Part shown: positions 25,708 through 34,694 of the stretch, piece by piece
How positions within the stretch are numbered: the first letter of the stretch is position 1
Layout: each line of letters starts with the position of its first letter
Assembly (NCBI GenBank): GCA_024694965.1
Contig: JAILJC010000083.1
Span: 1-57,306 of the forward strand
DNA length: 57,306 nucleotides
From: Lachnospiraceae bacterium
GTDB lineage: Bacteria; Bacillota; Clostridia; Lachnospirales; Lachnospiraceae
Direction of reading: 5' to 3'
The notes under the pieces: model-generated
What the model saw: only the letters and a program-made list of their open reading frames with translations
What the model was told of the DNA's origin: nothing
Databases searched by the model: none
Translations under genes and position numbers: made by a program

Positions 25708-27967
25708 ACTTAAGCATGTCCTGACGGTACTTGTGTTCCTGGCGTCCTGTATGGAGGCATACCATGCATTTTTCGAAAGGATCCCGGTTTCATATGCTCT
25801 TTCGGGTGTATGGTGGGCAGTGGGACTGTCTCTTTTATACACCGTGTTTAAGTATGTGTTCTCCTTATTTGCGGGTAAAAAAACTTCGGTGCTGGCGGTC
25901 CTGGCGCCTGTCCTGCTGCTTGCATTTCTGTTTAGGAACAGGGCGCTTGAGAGTGCGGATGAGATTACGGGGCATATCATCTCGGTAGGTATGATCGCCG
26001 TGATCACATATCTTTTATGGCTGCTGCTCCAGTTTGTTTCGGAAAAGCCTTATCCGGGGATATTGCTGTGTGTTTTATCCGACGTGGTGATGATCTTTGT
26101 TTACTTTAACGGCGGAGGGATATTCGGTGAAACATTTACCGGCAGGATAGTATTTGCCGCCCTGCTTGTGTTAAGCTTATCCCTTTTGCGGCCGGCCTAT
26201 CCCTTTGCCTGTTTTTTTGGCCTGTTCGTATGCATTGTACTCATACCCGTAAGAAAGGAACCTATAGACTGGAACCCTGTAATAAATGCGGCCAACAGGG
26301 TGGTTGACAAAACAATGGAGGCTGCAAACTCATTTACCTATTATCTGTCGGACCTTAAGATAGGTTCCACGTATCAGACGGGATACAGTTCGCTTGCGCA
26401 GTCCGGGATCTCGATAAGAAATTCCGACAGGATCGAACTTAACTTAAAGTCCGTGGACAATACAACCTATAAATATACCGATGAAGAAACCGGAAAGGAA
26501 ATGATGAGGCGCCGTACCGTATATCTTACGGGCGGAAAAGATGCGGATAAAGATCAGCTTCTTGATATAATGTTCGCACTTTACGGTCATGATGTTGATA
26601 TTTCGGAGGCAAACCTGTTTTTGCGCAGAGCGAGGCTTGATATTTCATATGTTTATTTAAAAACCGGGGATGAGATACTGCCCGTATGTGCGCTTAAGGC
26701 CGTTGACGAGAGGGGAAAACCGCTCGATGGTACCGGGAAGAAAAAACACAGGAAGGGCTATTCATACCGTACCGAATTCATCGATCTTGATTACGGCAGC
26801 AGTTACCTTACGGACATCATGAGGTCACCGGGATCACTGCCGCCAAAGGACAGCGTAAACTATCGTATGCTGTCGCTATATTCCTACAATACATACGGGT
26901 TAAACCTTAAAGAGCTCGTAAGCGAAGAACAGTATAATAAGTGGCAGGGAAGAAGCGGACCCGGGGAAGAATATCTTGACATAAGCGGAGCTACCGGACG
27001 CATGAAGGAGCTTGCGCCAAAGATCACGCAGGGCTGTGATAACGACTATGATAAAACCAGAGCGATCGAGGCGTATTTAAGGCAGTATGCCTACAGTACT
27101 GATACGGGTGCATGGGGAAGCGGAGACACGGGAAGTCCCGAAGGGATGAGCAGGATGGCCGACAGTTTTCTGTTTGAGCACGGACAGGGGTATTGTGTTC
27201 ACTATGCCTCGGCCATGGTCATGCTGCTTAGGCTTAACGGTATCCCCGCAAGGTATGAGAACGGCTACAGATATGTTTTCCCTTTTGACAGGCAGGATGT
27301 GTATGAAGTAAGTGCCGGCTGTGCACATGCGTGGCCTTCGGCATATATAGAAGGTTTCGGCTGGGTGGGCTTTGAACCTACATCCGTCTATTCAACGGCT
27401 TTGGAAAGGACATGGCACCGAAAACCCGCGGAAAGCGTATATGCTAAAGAGGCCCCGGATACTTCGGTTAACGTTAAGGCCCCGTATCCTGCGCCTGCAG
27501 TGACGGTGACGGACACGGCGGATGAAAATGGGAAGCCTGATAAGGCGGGAATAAGGGAAGCGGCAAGGATAGCTGCCCTGATAATCGCAGCGGTTTTATT
27601 GATGGCAGGACTGCTTATCTGGGGCACGCTCATGTTTAAGGCTGTCCGGTACAGAAGGGCCGGTCCTGACAGGAGACTCATCATGGATGTATCCGATATG
27701 ACCGCGCTTATACGGCTAAGATCTGCAATGCCCCTGGAAGACAGGGGACTTATGTCCGATTACGAGCCCTATATTCCTGAGAAATACAGGGATGCCCTTA
27801 AGGATGCTTTTGATGTATACTACAGGATAAGATACTCTTGTGCATCTAAAGGGGAAGAGGGAATAACGGTTTCCCCCGAAGAAGAAAAGAAAGCCAGGGA
27901 TTTAAGGAACGCAATGTTTAACGATATCGGAGGTAAAAAATGGATATTAAGATTATTATTGAAATGA
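25634..27967 (+). CDS. Transglutaminase-like membrane protein
   Basis: About six N-terminal membrane segments are followed by a large extracytoplasmic region with a transglutaminase-like core: catalytic Cys in GQGYCVHYASAMVMLLR, His in GCAHAWPSAYIEGFGWVGF; the third position reads FEPT rather than the common FDPT. A last membrane segment (about residues 650-675) precedes a cytosolic tail. I chose TTG 25634 because AAAGGAGG lies at 25616-25623; it still overlaps DUF58 by 74 bases. An ATG at 25584 or the frame opening at 25514 lacks a ribosome site. Likely a protein- or peptide-processing partner of MoxR/DUF58. Confidence 0.86.
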   Translation: METKQESLSLKTNGPAKIFASLPTELKHVLTVLVFLASCMEAYHAFFERIPVSYALSGVWWAVGLSLLYTVFKYVFSLFAGKKTSVLAVLAPVLLLAFLFRNRALESADEITGHIISVGMIAVITYLLWLLLQFVSEKPYPGILLCVLSDVVMIFVYFNGGGIFGETFTGRIVFAALLVLSLSLLRPAYPFACFFGLFVCIVLIPVRKEPIDWNPVINAANRVVDKTMEAANSFTYYLSDLKIGSTYQTGYSSLAQSGISIRNSDRIELNLKSVDNTTYKYTDEETGKEMMRRRTVYLTGGKDADKDQLLDIMFALYGHDVDISEANLFLRRARLDISYVYLKTGDEILPVCALKAVDERGKPLDGTGKKKHRKGYSYRTEFIDLDYGSSYLTDIMRSPGSLPPKDSVNYRMLSLYSYNTYGLNLKELVSEEQYNKWQGRSGPGEEYLDISGATGRMKELAPKITQGCDNDYDKTRAIEAYLRQYAYSTDTGAWGSGDTGSPEGMSRMADSFLFEHGQGYCVHYASAMVMLLRLNGIPARYENGYRYVFPFDRQDVYEVSAGCAHAWPSAYIEGFGWVGFEPTSVYSTALERTWHRKPAESVYAKEAPDTSVNVKAPYPAPAVTVTDTADENGKPDKAGIREAARIAALIIAAVLLMAGLLIWGTLMFKAVRYRRAGPDRRLIMDVSDMTALIRLRSAMPLEDRGLMSDYEPYIPEKYRDALKDAFDVYYRIRYSCASKGEEGITVSPEEEKKARDLRNAMFNDIGGKKWILRLLLK

Positions 27968-28560
27968 TAGGTTATTTAGGCTCCGCGCTGGTGCTTGTAT
28001 CGATGCTTATGACCTCTGTTGTAAGGCTTAGGTTTATAAACCTTACCGGAAGCATCATCTTTGCGGGATATGCTCTTGCCATAAGGTCTTATCCGACAGC
28101 CATCATGAACATATGCCTGGCCGGTATAAATATCTACCATCTGATACGCATATTCAGGGAGGAAAGGATATATACCGCGGTTGAAACAAAGCAGGATGAC
28201 GGCTATTTTTCATATCTGCTAAACAGTAACTATGAAGATATCCGTCACTGGTTTCCCGAGTTTTCTATTAAGGATACGGCAAGTGATATTTCCTATCTTA
28301 TCTGCTGCGAGTCAAATCCCGCGTGCCTGTTTTTGGGAAAAGAAATAACTCCGGGTACGGTTGAAGTGATCCTTGATTATGCAACGCCCGTTTACAGGGA
28401 TACATCCGTCGGAAAGTTCCTGTATGAATATATGGCGGGCAAAGGGTATAAGTCGCTTGTATTTAAGCAGGAAGCAAAGGAACATATTCCTTACCTTATG
28501 AAGATAGGTTATAAGATCAATGAAGATAATGCTTATGAGCTCGATCTTACGAAACTGTGA
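27940..28560 (+). CDS. YgjV-like membrane protein with C-terminal acyltransferase-like region
   Basis: Residues 1-75 contain three short membrane segments (MIGYLGSALVLVSMLMTSVVRLRFIN, shown here only in part: YLGSALVLVSMLMT and AIMNICLAGINIYHL) resembling the YgjV/PnuC-like fold. Residues about 90-206 read like a GNAT-type domain core (LVFKQEAKEHIPYLMKIGYK resembles its final strand) but without a clear acetyl-CoA loop. It overlaps the transglutaminase gene by 28 bases. Function unknown; the two-part layout is inference. Confidence 0.6.
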   Translation: MDIKIIIEMIGYLGSALVLVSMLMTSVVRLRFINLTGSIIFAGYALAIRSYPTAIMNICLAGINIYHLIRIFREERIYTAVETKQDDGYFSYLLNSNYEDIRHWFPEFSIKDTASDISYLICCESNPACLFLGKEITPGTVEVILDYATPVYRDTSVGKFLYEYMAGKGYKSLVFKQEAKEHIPYLMKIGYKINEDNAYELDLTKL

Positions 28561-28629
28561 GATCTGTATTAAACGTTGACTTTGGTTACTGCTTAAACAG
28601 GTAAAGGAGAGCGGGAGGCAGCAGGCAGC

Positions 28630-29517
28630 ATGCATTTTGTGGATGCAAAAGGGATACTCACCGGGAGCGGCGGGCATATAGGAATGAACATTTACAGGGG
28701 ATGTTCCCACGGGTGCATTTACTGTGACAGCAGGAGTAAATGCTATCAGTTTACCCATCCGTTCGAAGATATCGAGGTTAAGCAGAACGCCCCAAAGCTT
28801 TTGGAGGCGGCACTTAAGTCAAAAAGAAAGAAGTGCATGATAGGTACAGGTTCGATGTCCGATCCTTACATGCATTGCGAGGAAGAACTTAAGCTTACGA
28901 GAAGCTGTCTTGAGATAATACTGCAGTATGGATTTGGTGTGGCGATCCAGACAAAATCAGACCTTATCCTGCGTGATGCCGATATTCTTAAGGCAATTAA
29001 CGAAGAATCAAAATGCGTGGTGCAGATGACTCTTACCACATATGACGATGAACTGTGCCGGGTGATAGAACCCAATGTATGTAATACGAAACGGCGCATT
29101 GAGGTGCTTAAGGAATTTAAGGAAAGGGGAATCCCCACCATCGTGTGGCTTACCCCCATACTTCCCTTTATAAACGACACGCGGGAGAATATTGAGGCAA
29201 TACTTAACGAATGTACAAAGGCGGGAGTAAAGGGTATAATCTGTTATGATATGGGACTTACGCTAAGGGAGGGCGACAGGGAGTATTATTACGCTGCCCT
29301 TGATAAGCATTTTCCGGGACTGACACAGGAATATATCAAACGGTACGGAAATGCATATGAAGTGCCAAGCCCTGATTCTAAGGAGCTTATGTCTTTGTTC
29401 CACAGCATATGCAGGGACAATGGGATCATGTACCGCCCGGATGACTGTTTTAACTATATGTTTGAGTTTCCGGAAAAATATAAGCAGATGAGCCTGTTTG
29501 ATATTTCGGCAGATTAA
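28630..29517 (+). CDS. Radical SAM protein, SPL-like family
   Basis: A 295-residue radical SAM enzyme. The cluster-binding motif is CSHGCIYC near residue 25 (CxxxCxxC), followed by CMIGTGSMSDPYMHCEEEL and the strand TIVWLTPILPFINDTREN, as in the spore photoproduct lyase-like group of small radical SAM proteins. True SplB repairs spore photoproduct and carries a conserved Cys near its C-terminus; this protein is shorter and does not show it clearly, so the substrate is unknown. GGGAGG lies 11 bases before the ATG. Confidence 0.8.
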   Translation: MHFVDAKGILTGSGGHIGMNIYRGCSHGCIYCDSRSKCYQFTHPFEDIEVKQNAPKLLEAALKSKRKKCMIGTGSMSDPYMHCEEELKLTRSCLEIILQYGFGVAIQTKSDLILRDADILKAINEESKCVVQMTLTTYDDELCRVIEPNVCNTKRRIEVLKEFKERGIPTIVWLTPILPFINDTRENIEAILNECTKAGVKGIICYDMGLTLREGDREYYYAALDKHFPGLTQEYIKRYGNAYEVPSPDSKELMSLFHSICRDNGIMYRPDDCFNYMFEFPEKYKQMSLFDISAD

Positions 29518-29527
29518 GGAGGGCAGG

Positions 29528-30562
29528 ATGAAGAAGGTAACACTCGGAAGAACAGGTATAAGTGTTGTGCAGAACGGCTTCGGCGCGCTTCCCCTGCAAA
29601 GGGTAGGTATGGATGAAGCTGTAGGTATCTTAAGGAAAGCGTACGAAGGCGGAATGCGGTTTTTCGATACGGCCAGGGCTTACAGCGACAGTGAGGAAAA
29701 GCTCGGCATGGCGTTCGGCAACGGCTATTTAGACCGTAAGGATATCATCATCGCCACCAAAACGCCCGCCAAAACGCCGGAGGATTTCTGGAAGGATCTG
29801 GACACTTCGCTTAATAAGCTTAAGACAGACTATATAGACATATATCAGTTCCACCTTATGGGTGAGTGCTGGCGCCCCGGACAGGATAACGGCATGTATG
29901 AATGCATGGTCCGCGCCAAGGAGCAGGGCAGGATCCGCCACATAGGAGGAACCGCGCACAAGCTCGGGGTCGCACGTGAAATAGCAGAGTCGGGACTGTA
30001 TGAAACGCTTCAGTATCCGATAAGCTATCTTGCCGATGATAAGGAAAAGGAGCTTATTGAAATATGTAATAAGAATAACGTCGGACTCATATGCATGAAG
30101 GCTCTTGCGGGTGGGCTTATCACCAATTCCAGGGCAGCTATGGCCTTCATGGACCAGTATGAGGGACTTATACCGATATGGGGCATTCAAAGGGAGTCGG
30201 AACTTGATGAATGGCTTTCATATATGAAGGACACTCCCGTAATGGATGACGAGATAACCGGGTTTATAAAGGCGGAGCAGGAGGAACTTAAGGGTGAATT
30301 CTGCAGGGGCTGCGGTTATTGCATGCCGTGTACCGTGGGGATACAGATAAACCAGTGCAACCGTATGGCTCTTATGTTAAGGCGTGCGCCCGGTGCGGCA
30401 TGGCTTAACGAATACTGGCAGGGCGAGATGGAAAAGGTAAAAGACTGTATTGAATGCGGAGCCTGTCTCCCCAAGTGCCCGTACGGACTTGACATACCGG
30501 CATTGCTTAAGAAAAATTATGAGGATTATAAGGAAGTACTTAAAGGCAACCGCGGAGTATGA
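29528..30562 (+). CDS. Aldo/keto reductase with C-terminal ferredoxin-like clusters
   Basis: The TIM-barrel part (residues about 1-260) carries the family opening LGRTGISVVQNGFG, the catalytic tyrosine/aspartate region FFDTARAYSDSE, lysine in ATKTPAK and HLMGEC. Residues about 265-325 hold two Cys clusters, CRGCGYCMPCTVGI and CIECGACLPKCPYG, which should bind 4Fe-4S centres. This composite form is common in strict anaerobes, where electrons may come from ferredoxin. The start is ATG 29528 with GGAGGG 7 bases upstream; the upstream frame extension overlaps the radical SAM gene. Confidence 0.9.
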   Translation: MKKVTLGRTGISVVQNGFGALPLQRVGMDEAVGILRKAYEGGMRFFDTARAYSDSEEKLGMAFGNGYLDRKDIIIATKTPAKTPEDFWKDLDTSLNKLKTDYIDIYQFHLMGECWRPGQDNGMYECMVRAKEQGRIRHIGGTAHKLGVAREIAESGLYETLQYPISYLADDKEKELIEICNKNNVGLICMKALAGGLITNSRAAMAFMDQYEGLIPIWGIQRESELDEWLSYMKDTPVMDDEITGFIKAEQEELKGEFCRGCGYCMPCTVGIQINQCNRMALMLRRAPGAAWLNEYWQGEMEKVKDCIECGACLPKCPYGLDIPALLKKNYEDYKEVLKGNRGV

Positions 30563-30587
30563 TACGGGACAAAGACAGGAGGCATAA

Positions 30588-31520
30588 ATGAGCATTACCG
30601 TGGTGATCCAGCAGATGACGATGATCGTTCTTCTTATAGCGCTGGGTTTCTATTCTTATAAAAAATCAATACTGACCGACGAGACGACCAAGGGTATCTC
30701 CGCACTTATCGTGAATATCACCAATCCCTGTCTTATGGTTTATTCAATGTTAAGCACGGGGGAGCGATTAAGCGGAAAGCTCATTGTTCTGGGCCTTATA
30801 TCGGTGATAGTTACGGATGCGATCCTTATAGTGATGGCGGAGCTTATACCCAGGCTCCTTAAGGTTAAGGATACCGAAAGGTATTGCTACTGGATGCTGG
30901 GCGTTTTCGGGAATGTGGGTTTTATCGGCATACCGCTAACAAACGCGGTCCTCGGCCCCGATGCCCTTGTATATGTGGCTTTTCACAACCTGATCTTCAA
31001 TCTCCTTATATATACCGTCGGGATAAATAAGATACGGACGGCAGCAGGGGAGGAAAAGAGCGGTTTTTCGTTTGATATGTTAAAGAGCTGTATTAATTCG
31101 GGAACTGTCTCGGTCCTTATCGGCCTTATACTGTATGTGGCAGGCATATCCCTGCCGGGACTTATTATGTCAACCATTGATTACGCCGGCCGGGCCACAA
31201 CCTTCCTTTCAATGATGATCCTGGGTTCGGCTGTTGCAAGGATGTCGATAAGGCAGGTAATTACAGATGCAAGGCTGTTGATATTCTCGCTGATAAGGCT
31301 CATACTCATTCCCGGACTCGTACTTATCATACTTAAGCTGTTTATAAAGGATGACCTTATTATATATACATCGGCTCTTATGCTCGCAGTGCCTGCGGGG
31401 AATATGCCCCTTATAATGGCCACAGGGCATGGTCTTAAGGCAGACAAGATCTCGGACGGAATAGTTCTTACCACTGTATTGTCACTTATCACGATCCCGA
31501 TAGTTACGTTATTTGTATAG
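30588..31520 (+). CDS. AEC (auxin efflux carrier) family transporter
   Basis: A 310-residue membrane protein with ten predicted helices. The N-terminal half has LIVNITNPCLMVYSMLS and GNVGFIGIPLTNAVLGP, the hinge motifs of the AEC family; bacterial members export or import small carboxylates such as malate. AGGAGG precedes the ATG. It is the last gene of the operon, ending at a UUCG-capped terminator. Confidence 0.88.
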   Translation: MSITVVIQQMTMIVLLIALGFYSYKKSILTDETTKGISALIVNITNPCLMVYSMLSTGERLSGKLIVLGLISVIVTDAILIVMAELIPRLLKVKDTERYCYWMLGVFGNVGFIGIPLTNAVLGPDALVYVAFHNLIFNLLIYTVGINKIRTAAGEEKSGFSFDMLKSCINSGTVSVLIGLILYVAGISLPGLIMSTIDYAGRATTFLSMMILGSAVARMSIRQVITDARLLIFSLIRLILIPGLVLIILKLFIKDDLIIYTSALMLAVPAGNMPLIMATGHGLKADKISDGIVLTTVLSLITIPIVTLFV

Positions 31521-31525
31521 TATGG

Positions 31526-31551
31526 CAGGCCTCTTCGGAGGCTTGTTTTTT
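31526..31551 (+). terminator. Terminator after the AEC transporter
   Basis: An 8-bp stem (31526-31533 with 31538-31545, one G-U pair) capped by a UUCG tetraloop, followed by seven T residues. Confidence 0.93.
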
Positions 31552-31593
31552 GCCTTATTTACGGACTTTTTGAAAAAAAAGTAAAAAAATACC

Positions 31594-31631
31594 AAAAACC
31601 TATTGACATAGTAGGTTAATTATGTTAGATT
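31594..31631 (+). promoter_or_regulatory. Promoter and putative Rrf2-family operator of the metY-cysK operon
   Basis: TTGACA (31603-31608), 17-base spacer, TAGATT (31626-31631). The -35 is embedded in AACCTATTGACATAGTAGGTT, whose ends AACCTA and TAGGTT form a 6-bp inverted repeat. Nearly the same bases surround the -35 of the iscS operon at 34697-34716. The Rrf2-family regulator encoded between the two operons is the natural candidate to bind them. Confidence 0.8.
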
Positions 31632-31661
31632 ATACCCATCGAAACCAAAAGGAGGCACGAA

Positions 31662-31787
31662 ATGCATAACTTCACAGTAAGCAGATGGATAAATACAATG
31701 TGTTGTCGAATGCGGGACACCCGGGCAGATCATATGACCGGAGCTTTCGGCTGCTCATATCCGCATCCTGATATCATGCGATGTTGA
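31662..31787 (+). CDS. Leader peptide with tandem Cys codons (attenuator control peptide)
   Basis: A 41-codon frame starting at ATG 31662, 6 bases after a strong AAAAGGAGG, ending TGA 31785-31787. It begins MHNFTVSRWINTMCCRMRDT and has Cys at codons 14, 15, 31 and 41; codons 14-15 are TGT TGT at 31701-31706. No known domain. The frame overlaps RNA arms able to pair with the terminator region downstream, and it precedes O-acetylhomoserine and O-acetylserine sulfhydrylase genes. I infer that the ribosome's progress over the Cys codons reports charged tRNA-Cys supply. The long tail after the Cys pair is unusual for a minimal leader. Confidence 0.72.
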   Translation: MHNFTVSRWINTMCCRMRDTRADHMTGAFGCSYPHPDIMRC

Positions 31788-31851
31788 AGCAGTAAAGCGC
31801 AGGAGTCATTTGCCCGGGTGCTGATCATACAGCAGCCGTTTTTTTATGGCT
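31718..31851 (+). promoter_or_regulatory. Putative cysteine-responsive transcription attenuator
   Basis: CACCCGGGCA (31718-31727) is fully complementary to TGCCCGGGTG (31811-31820), with ATGAC (31734-31738)/GTCAT (31805-31809) extending the pairing. The latter arm overlaps the 5' side of an intrinsic terminator: GG-TGCTG (31817-31823) pairs with CAGCA-G-CC (31830-31837, one bulge), loop ATCATA, then seven T residues (31839-31845). The two structures exclude each other. A second possible pairing, CGGCTGCT (31748-31755) with AGCAGCCG (31831-31838), also uses the terminator arm. Confidence 0.72.
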
Positions 31852-31918
31852 TTTTTATCATAAACGTAACTTATTGATCATTTGAAATACATAAACAGAT
31901 AAAACAGGAGGAAACAAA

Positions 31919-33202
31919 ATGAGCAACTATAAATTCGAAACATTACAGTTACATGTAGGACAGGAACAGGCGGATCCCGCAACCGATTCACGTGCGGTAC
32001 CTATTTATCAGACAACATCATATGTTTTTCATAACAGCAAGCATGCTGCCGACAGGTTTGGACTTGCGGATCCCGGAAATATTTACGGAAGGCTCACGAA
32101 TTCCACGCAGGATGTGCTCGAGCGCAGGGTAGCAGCCCTTGAAGGAGGAAGCGCAGCACTGGCTGTTTCTTCGGGTGCGGCGGCTATAAGCTATGCGATC
32201 GAAGCACTTGCGGCAAACGGAGGACATATCGTTGCCCAGAAAACCATCTACGGCGGAACCTTCAACCTTCTTGCACATACACTTCCCCAGTACGGTATAA
32301 AGACAACTTTCGTCAATATCCATGACCTTAAGGAAGTGGAAGAGGCCATTACGGATGATACCAGGGCGATCTTCCTTGAAACCCTCGGCAATCCAAACAG
32401 TGATATACCCGATATCGATGCTGTGGCTGAGCTTGCACATGGGAAGGGTATCCCGGTTGTTATTGATAACACATTCGGAACACCTTACCTCATCCGTCCC
32501 ATCGAGCATGGCGCAGACATCGTTGTGCATTCGGCAACCAAGTTCTTAGGTGGACACGGCACGACACTTGGCGGTATCATAGTAGAGTCAGGCAAGTTTA
32601 ACTGGAAGGCAAGCGGCAAGTATCCTAACATAGCCGCTCCCAATCCCAGTTACCATGGCGTATCGTTCTATGATGTGGTAGGCCCTGCGGCATTCGTAAC
32701 ATATATCCGTGCGATACTTTTGCGTGACACGGGAGCCGCGATCTCACCGTTTAATGCATTCCTGCTCATTCAGGGTGTTGAAACGCTTTCGCTGAGGCTT
32801 GAAAGGCACGCCGAGAATACGAAGAAGGTCGTTGAATTCTTAAGCAAACATGCAAAGGTTGAAAAGGTTAACCATCCTTCGCTTCCCGAGCATCCGGACC
32901 ATGCTTTGTATGAAAAGTACTTTAAGGACGGCGGCGGTTCGATATTCACATTTGACATTAAGGGCGGTAAAGAAGAGGCATGGAAGTTCATCGATAACCT
33001 TGAGATATTCTCTCTTCTTGCAAACGTAGCCGATGTTAAGAGCCTTGTGATCCATCCGGCATCGACAACTCATTCTCAGCTGTCCGAGGAGGAGCTTCTG
33101 GATCAGGGCATTAAGCAGAATACTATCAGGCTCTCGATAGGAACGGAACACATTGACGATATCATCGCCGATCTTGAAAAGGGATTTGCAGCTATAGGTT
33201 AA
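31919..33202 (+). CDS. metY: O-acetylhomoserine sulfhydrylase (second MetY-like enzyme)
   Basis: A 427-residue PLP enzyme making homocysteine from O-acetylhomoserine and a sulfur donor. Motifs: YGRLTNSTQDVLERRVAALEGG, written in two parts as YGRLTNSTQD and ALEGGSAAL; SSGAAAISYA; YGGTFNLL; VVIDNTFGTPYL; PLP lysine in HSATKFLGGHGTT. Of the three copies in the window it is closest to textbook MetY. It is the first structural gene after the Cys leader and attenuator, so its expression should rise when cysteine is short. AGGAGG precedes the ATG; cysK follows after 45 bases. Confidence 0.9.
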   Translation: MSNYKFETLQLHVGQEQADPATDSRAVPIYQTTSYVFHNSKHAADRFGLADPGNIYGRLTNSTQDVLERRVAALEGGSAALAVSSGAAAISYAIEALAANGGHIVAQKTIYGGTFNLLAHTLPQYGIKTTFVNIHDLKEVEEAITDDTRAIFLETLGNPNSDIPDIDAVAELAHGKGIPVVIDNTFGTPYLIRPIEHGADIVVHSATKFLGGHGTTLGGIIVESGKFNWKASGKYPNIAAPNPSYHGVSFYDVVGPAAFVTYIRAILLRDTGAAISPFNAFLLIQGVETLSLRLERHAENTKKVVEFLSKHAKVEKVNHPSLPEHPDHALYEKYFKDGGGSIFTFDIKGGKEEAWKFIDNLEIFSLLANVADVKSLVIHPASTTHSQLSEEELLDQGIKQNTIRLSIGTEHIDDIIADLEKGFAAIG

Positions 33203-33247
33203 TAACAGAAAAAATGACAGGATATACAGAATAAGGAGGAGATCATT

Positions 33248-34183
33248 ATGTCAAACATTTATAAAGGTACACTCGGACTTGTAGGAAACACACCTTTAGT
33301 TGAGGTAGTAAATATAGAGAAGGATCTTGCGCTTGAGGCAACCGTCCTTGTAAAACTTGAATACTTTAATCCGGCCGGAAGCGTTAAGGACCGTATCGCA
33401 AAGGCCATGATCGAGGATGCGGAGCAGAAGGGCCTTCTTAAGAAAGGATCCGTTATCATCGAGCCTACGAGCGGAAATACCGGTATAGGACTTGCGGCGA
33501 TCGCAGCATCCAAGGGTTATCGCGTGATCCTTACAATGCCTGAGACCATGAGCGTTGAGCGCAGGAGCATACTTAAGAGCTACGGTGCCGAGATCGTATT
33601 AACGGAGGGGCCCAAGGGCATGAAGGGAGCCATTGAGAAGGCAGATGAGCTGGCTAAGGAGATCCCCAACAGCTTCATCCCCGGACAGTTTGTAAATCCT
33701 GCAAATCCGGCGATCCATAAGGCAACGACCGGTCCCGAGATCTGGAAGGATACGGACGGCAAAGTTGATATCTTCATCGCAGGCGTAGGCACGGGAGGTA
33801 CCGTAACCGGTACGGGTGAGTACCTTAAGGAGCAGAATCCGAATATCAAGGTAGTTGCCCTTGAACCCGAGGATTCACCGGTGCTTTCGGAGGGAAGGGC
33901 AGGTGCCCATAAGATACAGGGTATCGGAGCCGGATTTGTTCCCGATGTGCTTAACACGAAGATATATGACGAGGTATTCAAGGCTTCGAATAATGATGCA
34001 TTTGAAACAGCAAAGCTTCTTGCAAGGAAGGAAGGCATTTCCGTAGGTATTTCCTCGGGAGCCGCACTCTTTGGAGCTCTTGAGTACGCTAAGAAGCCCG
34101 AAAACAAAGGTAAGGTTATAGTGGCACTTCTTCCCGACAGCGGCGACAGATATTATTCGACGGCATTGTTCACTGAGGGATGA
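33248..34183 (+). CDS. cysK: Cysteine synthase (O-acetylserine sulfhydrylase)
   Basis: Makes cysteine from O-acetylserine and sulfide. The 311-residue protein shows the PLP lysine in NPAGSVKDRIAKAMIEDAE (K in GSVKDR), the substrate loop EPTSGNTGIGLA, ILTMPETMSVERR, and the PLP-phosphate loop GVGTGGTVTGTG. All are intact. AAGGAGGAG precedes the ATG. The following gene is a CymR-like regulator; in Bacillus subtilis CysK binds CymR to sense cysteine precursors, which makes this adjacency meaningful. The matching serine acetyltransferase gene lies 9 kb downstream in the same island. Confidence 0.95.
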   Translation: MSNIYKGTLGLVGNTPLVEVVNIEKDLALEATVLVKLEYFNPAGSVKDRIAKAMIEDAEQKGLLKKGSVIIEPTSGNTGIGLAAIAASKGYRVILTMPETMSVERRSILKSYGAEIVLTEGPKGMKGAIEKADELAKEIPNSFIPGQFVNPANPAIHKATTGPEIWKDTDGKVDIFIAGVGTGGTVTGTGEYLKEQNPNIKVVALEPEDSPVLSEGRAGAHKIQGIGAGFVPDVLNTKIYDEVFKASNNDAFETAKLLARKEGISVGISSGAALFGALEYAKKPENKGKVIVALLPDSGDRYYSTALFTEG

Positions 34184-34210
34184 TAGCCGGATCGTAAGGA
34201 GTTTTATTCT

Positions 34211-34654
34211 ATGAGAGTTTCTACAAGGGTTGAATACGGACTTCTGGCACTTGCGGATATCGCGCTTTATTCTGAAAACGGGGCCTCTGTCTCGGCCCCG
34301 GAGATATCCCAGCGGGAAGGAATATCAAAAAAATACCTTGAGCAGATACTGCCGCTATTAAGACAGGCAGGACTTATAAGGGCTCAGAAAGGTTTAAGGG
34401 GCGGGTATTCCCTGTCCCGCAGCGCAGATACCATGAAGATGTCGGAAGTCTTAAACGCCCTGGATAACACCATCCTTGAGGAAATGGATCATCCGGGAGG
34501 CGGAACACAGGGCCTTCGCAGTGCCGTCGATGAATGCTTCTGGGGAAAGTTAAACAATGTCCTTACGGGATTTGCCGAGGGCAGCAGCTTTTCGGATTTT
34601 GTAAAGGACTGCCGGGACAGGATGGCACCCGGCTGGGATATGTACGTAATATAG
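34211..34654 (+). CDS. Rrf2-family transcriptional regulator, CymR-like
   Basis: A 147-residue winged-helix repressor of the Rrf2 family: MRVSTRVEYGLLALADIALY, then EGISKKYLEQILPLLRQAGL (recognition region) and GLRGGYSLSR (wing). IscR-type members bind an Fe-S cluster with three closely spaced Cys; here only Cys109 and Cys133 occur, so a CymR-like, clusterless sensor is more likely. It directly follows cysK, whose product is the known CymR partner in Bacillus. The two flanking promoters share a probable operator. The symbol cymR is plausible but not proven. Confidence 0.87.
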   Translation: MRVSTRVEYGLLALADIALYSENGASVSAPEISQREGISKKYLEQILPLLRQAGLIRAQKGLRGGYSLSRSADTMKMSEVLNALDNTILEEMDHPGGGTQGLRSAVDECFWGKLNNVLTGFAEGSSFSDFVKDCRDRMAPGWDMYVI

Positions 34655-34666
34655 TAAACAGATAAC

Positions 34667-34690
34667 AGCCCTATCGGGGCTATATATTTT
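34667..34690 (+). terminator. Weak terminator after the Rrf2 regulator
   Basis: AGCCC (34667-34671) pairs with GGGCT (34677-34681) around a five-base loop, followed by ATATATTTT. Short stem and interrupted T tract, so read-through into the iscS operon is possible. Confidence 0.5.
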
Positions 34691-34694
34691 AAAC

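Noticed and set aside
31662-31918. SAM riboswitch or T-box in the metY leader
   Set aside because: Conserved SAM-I core elements, the T-box sequence and a specifier loop are absent; the translated leader with paired Cys codons explains the structure better.
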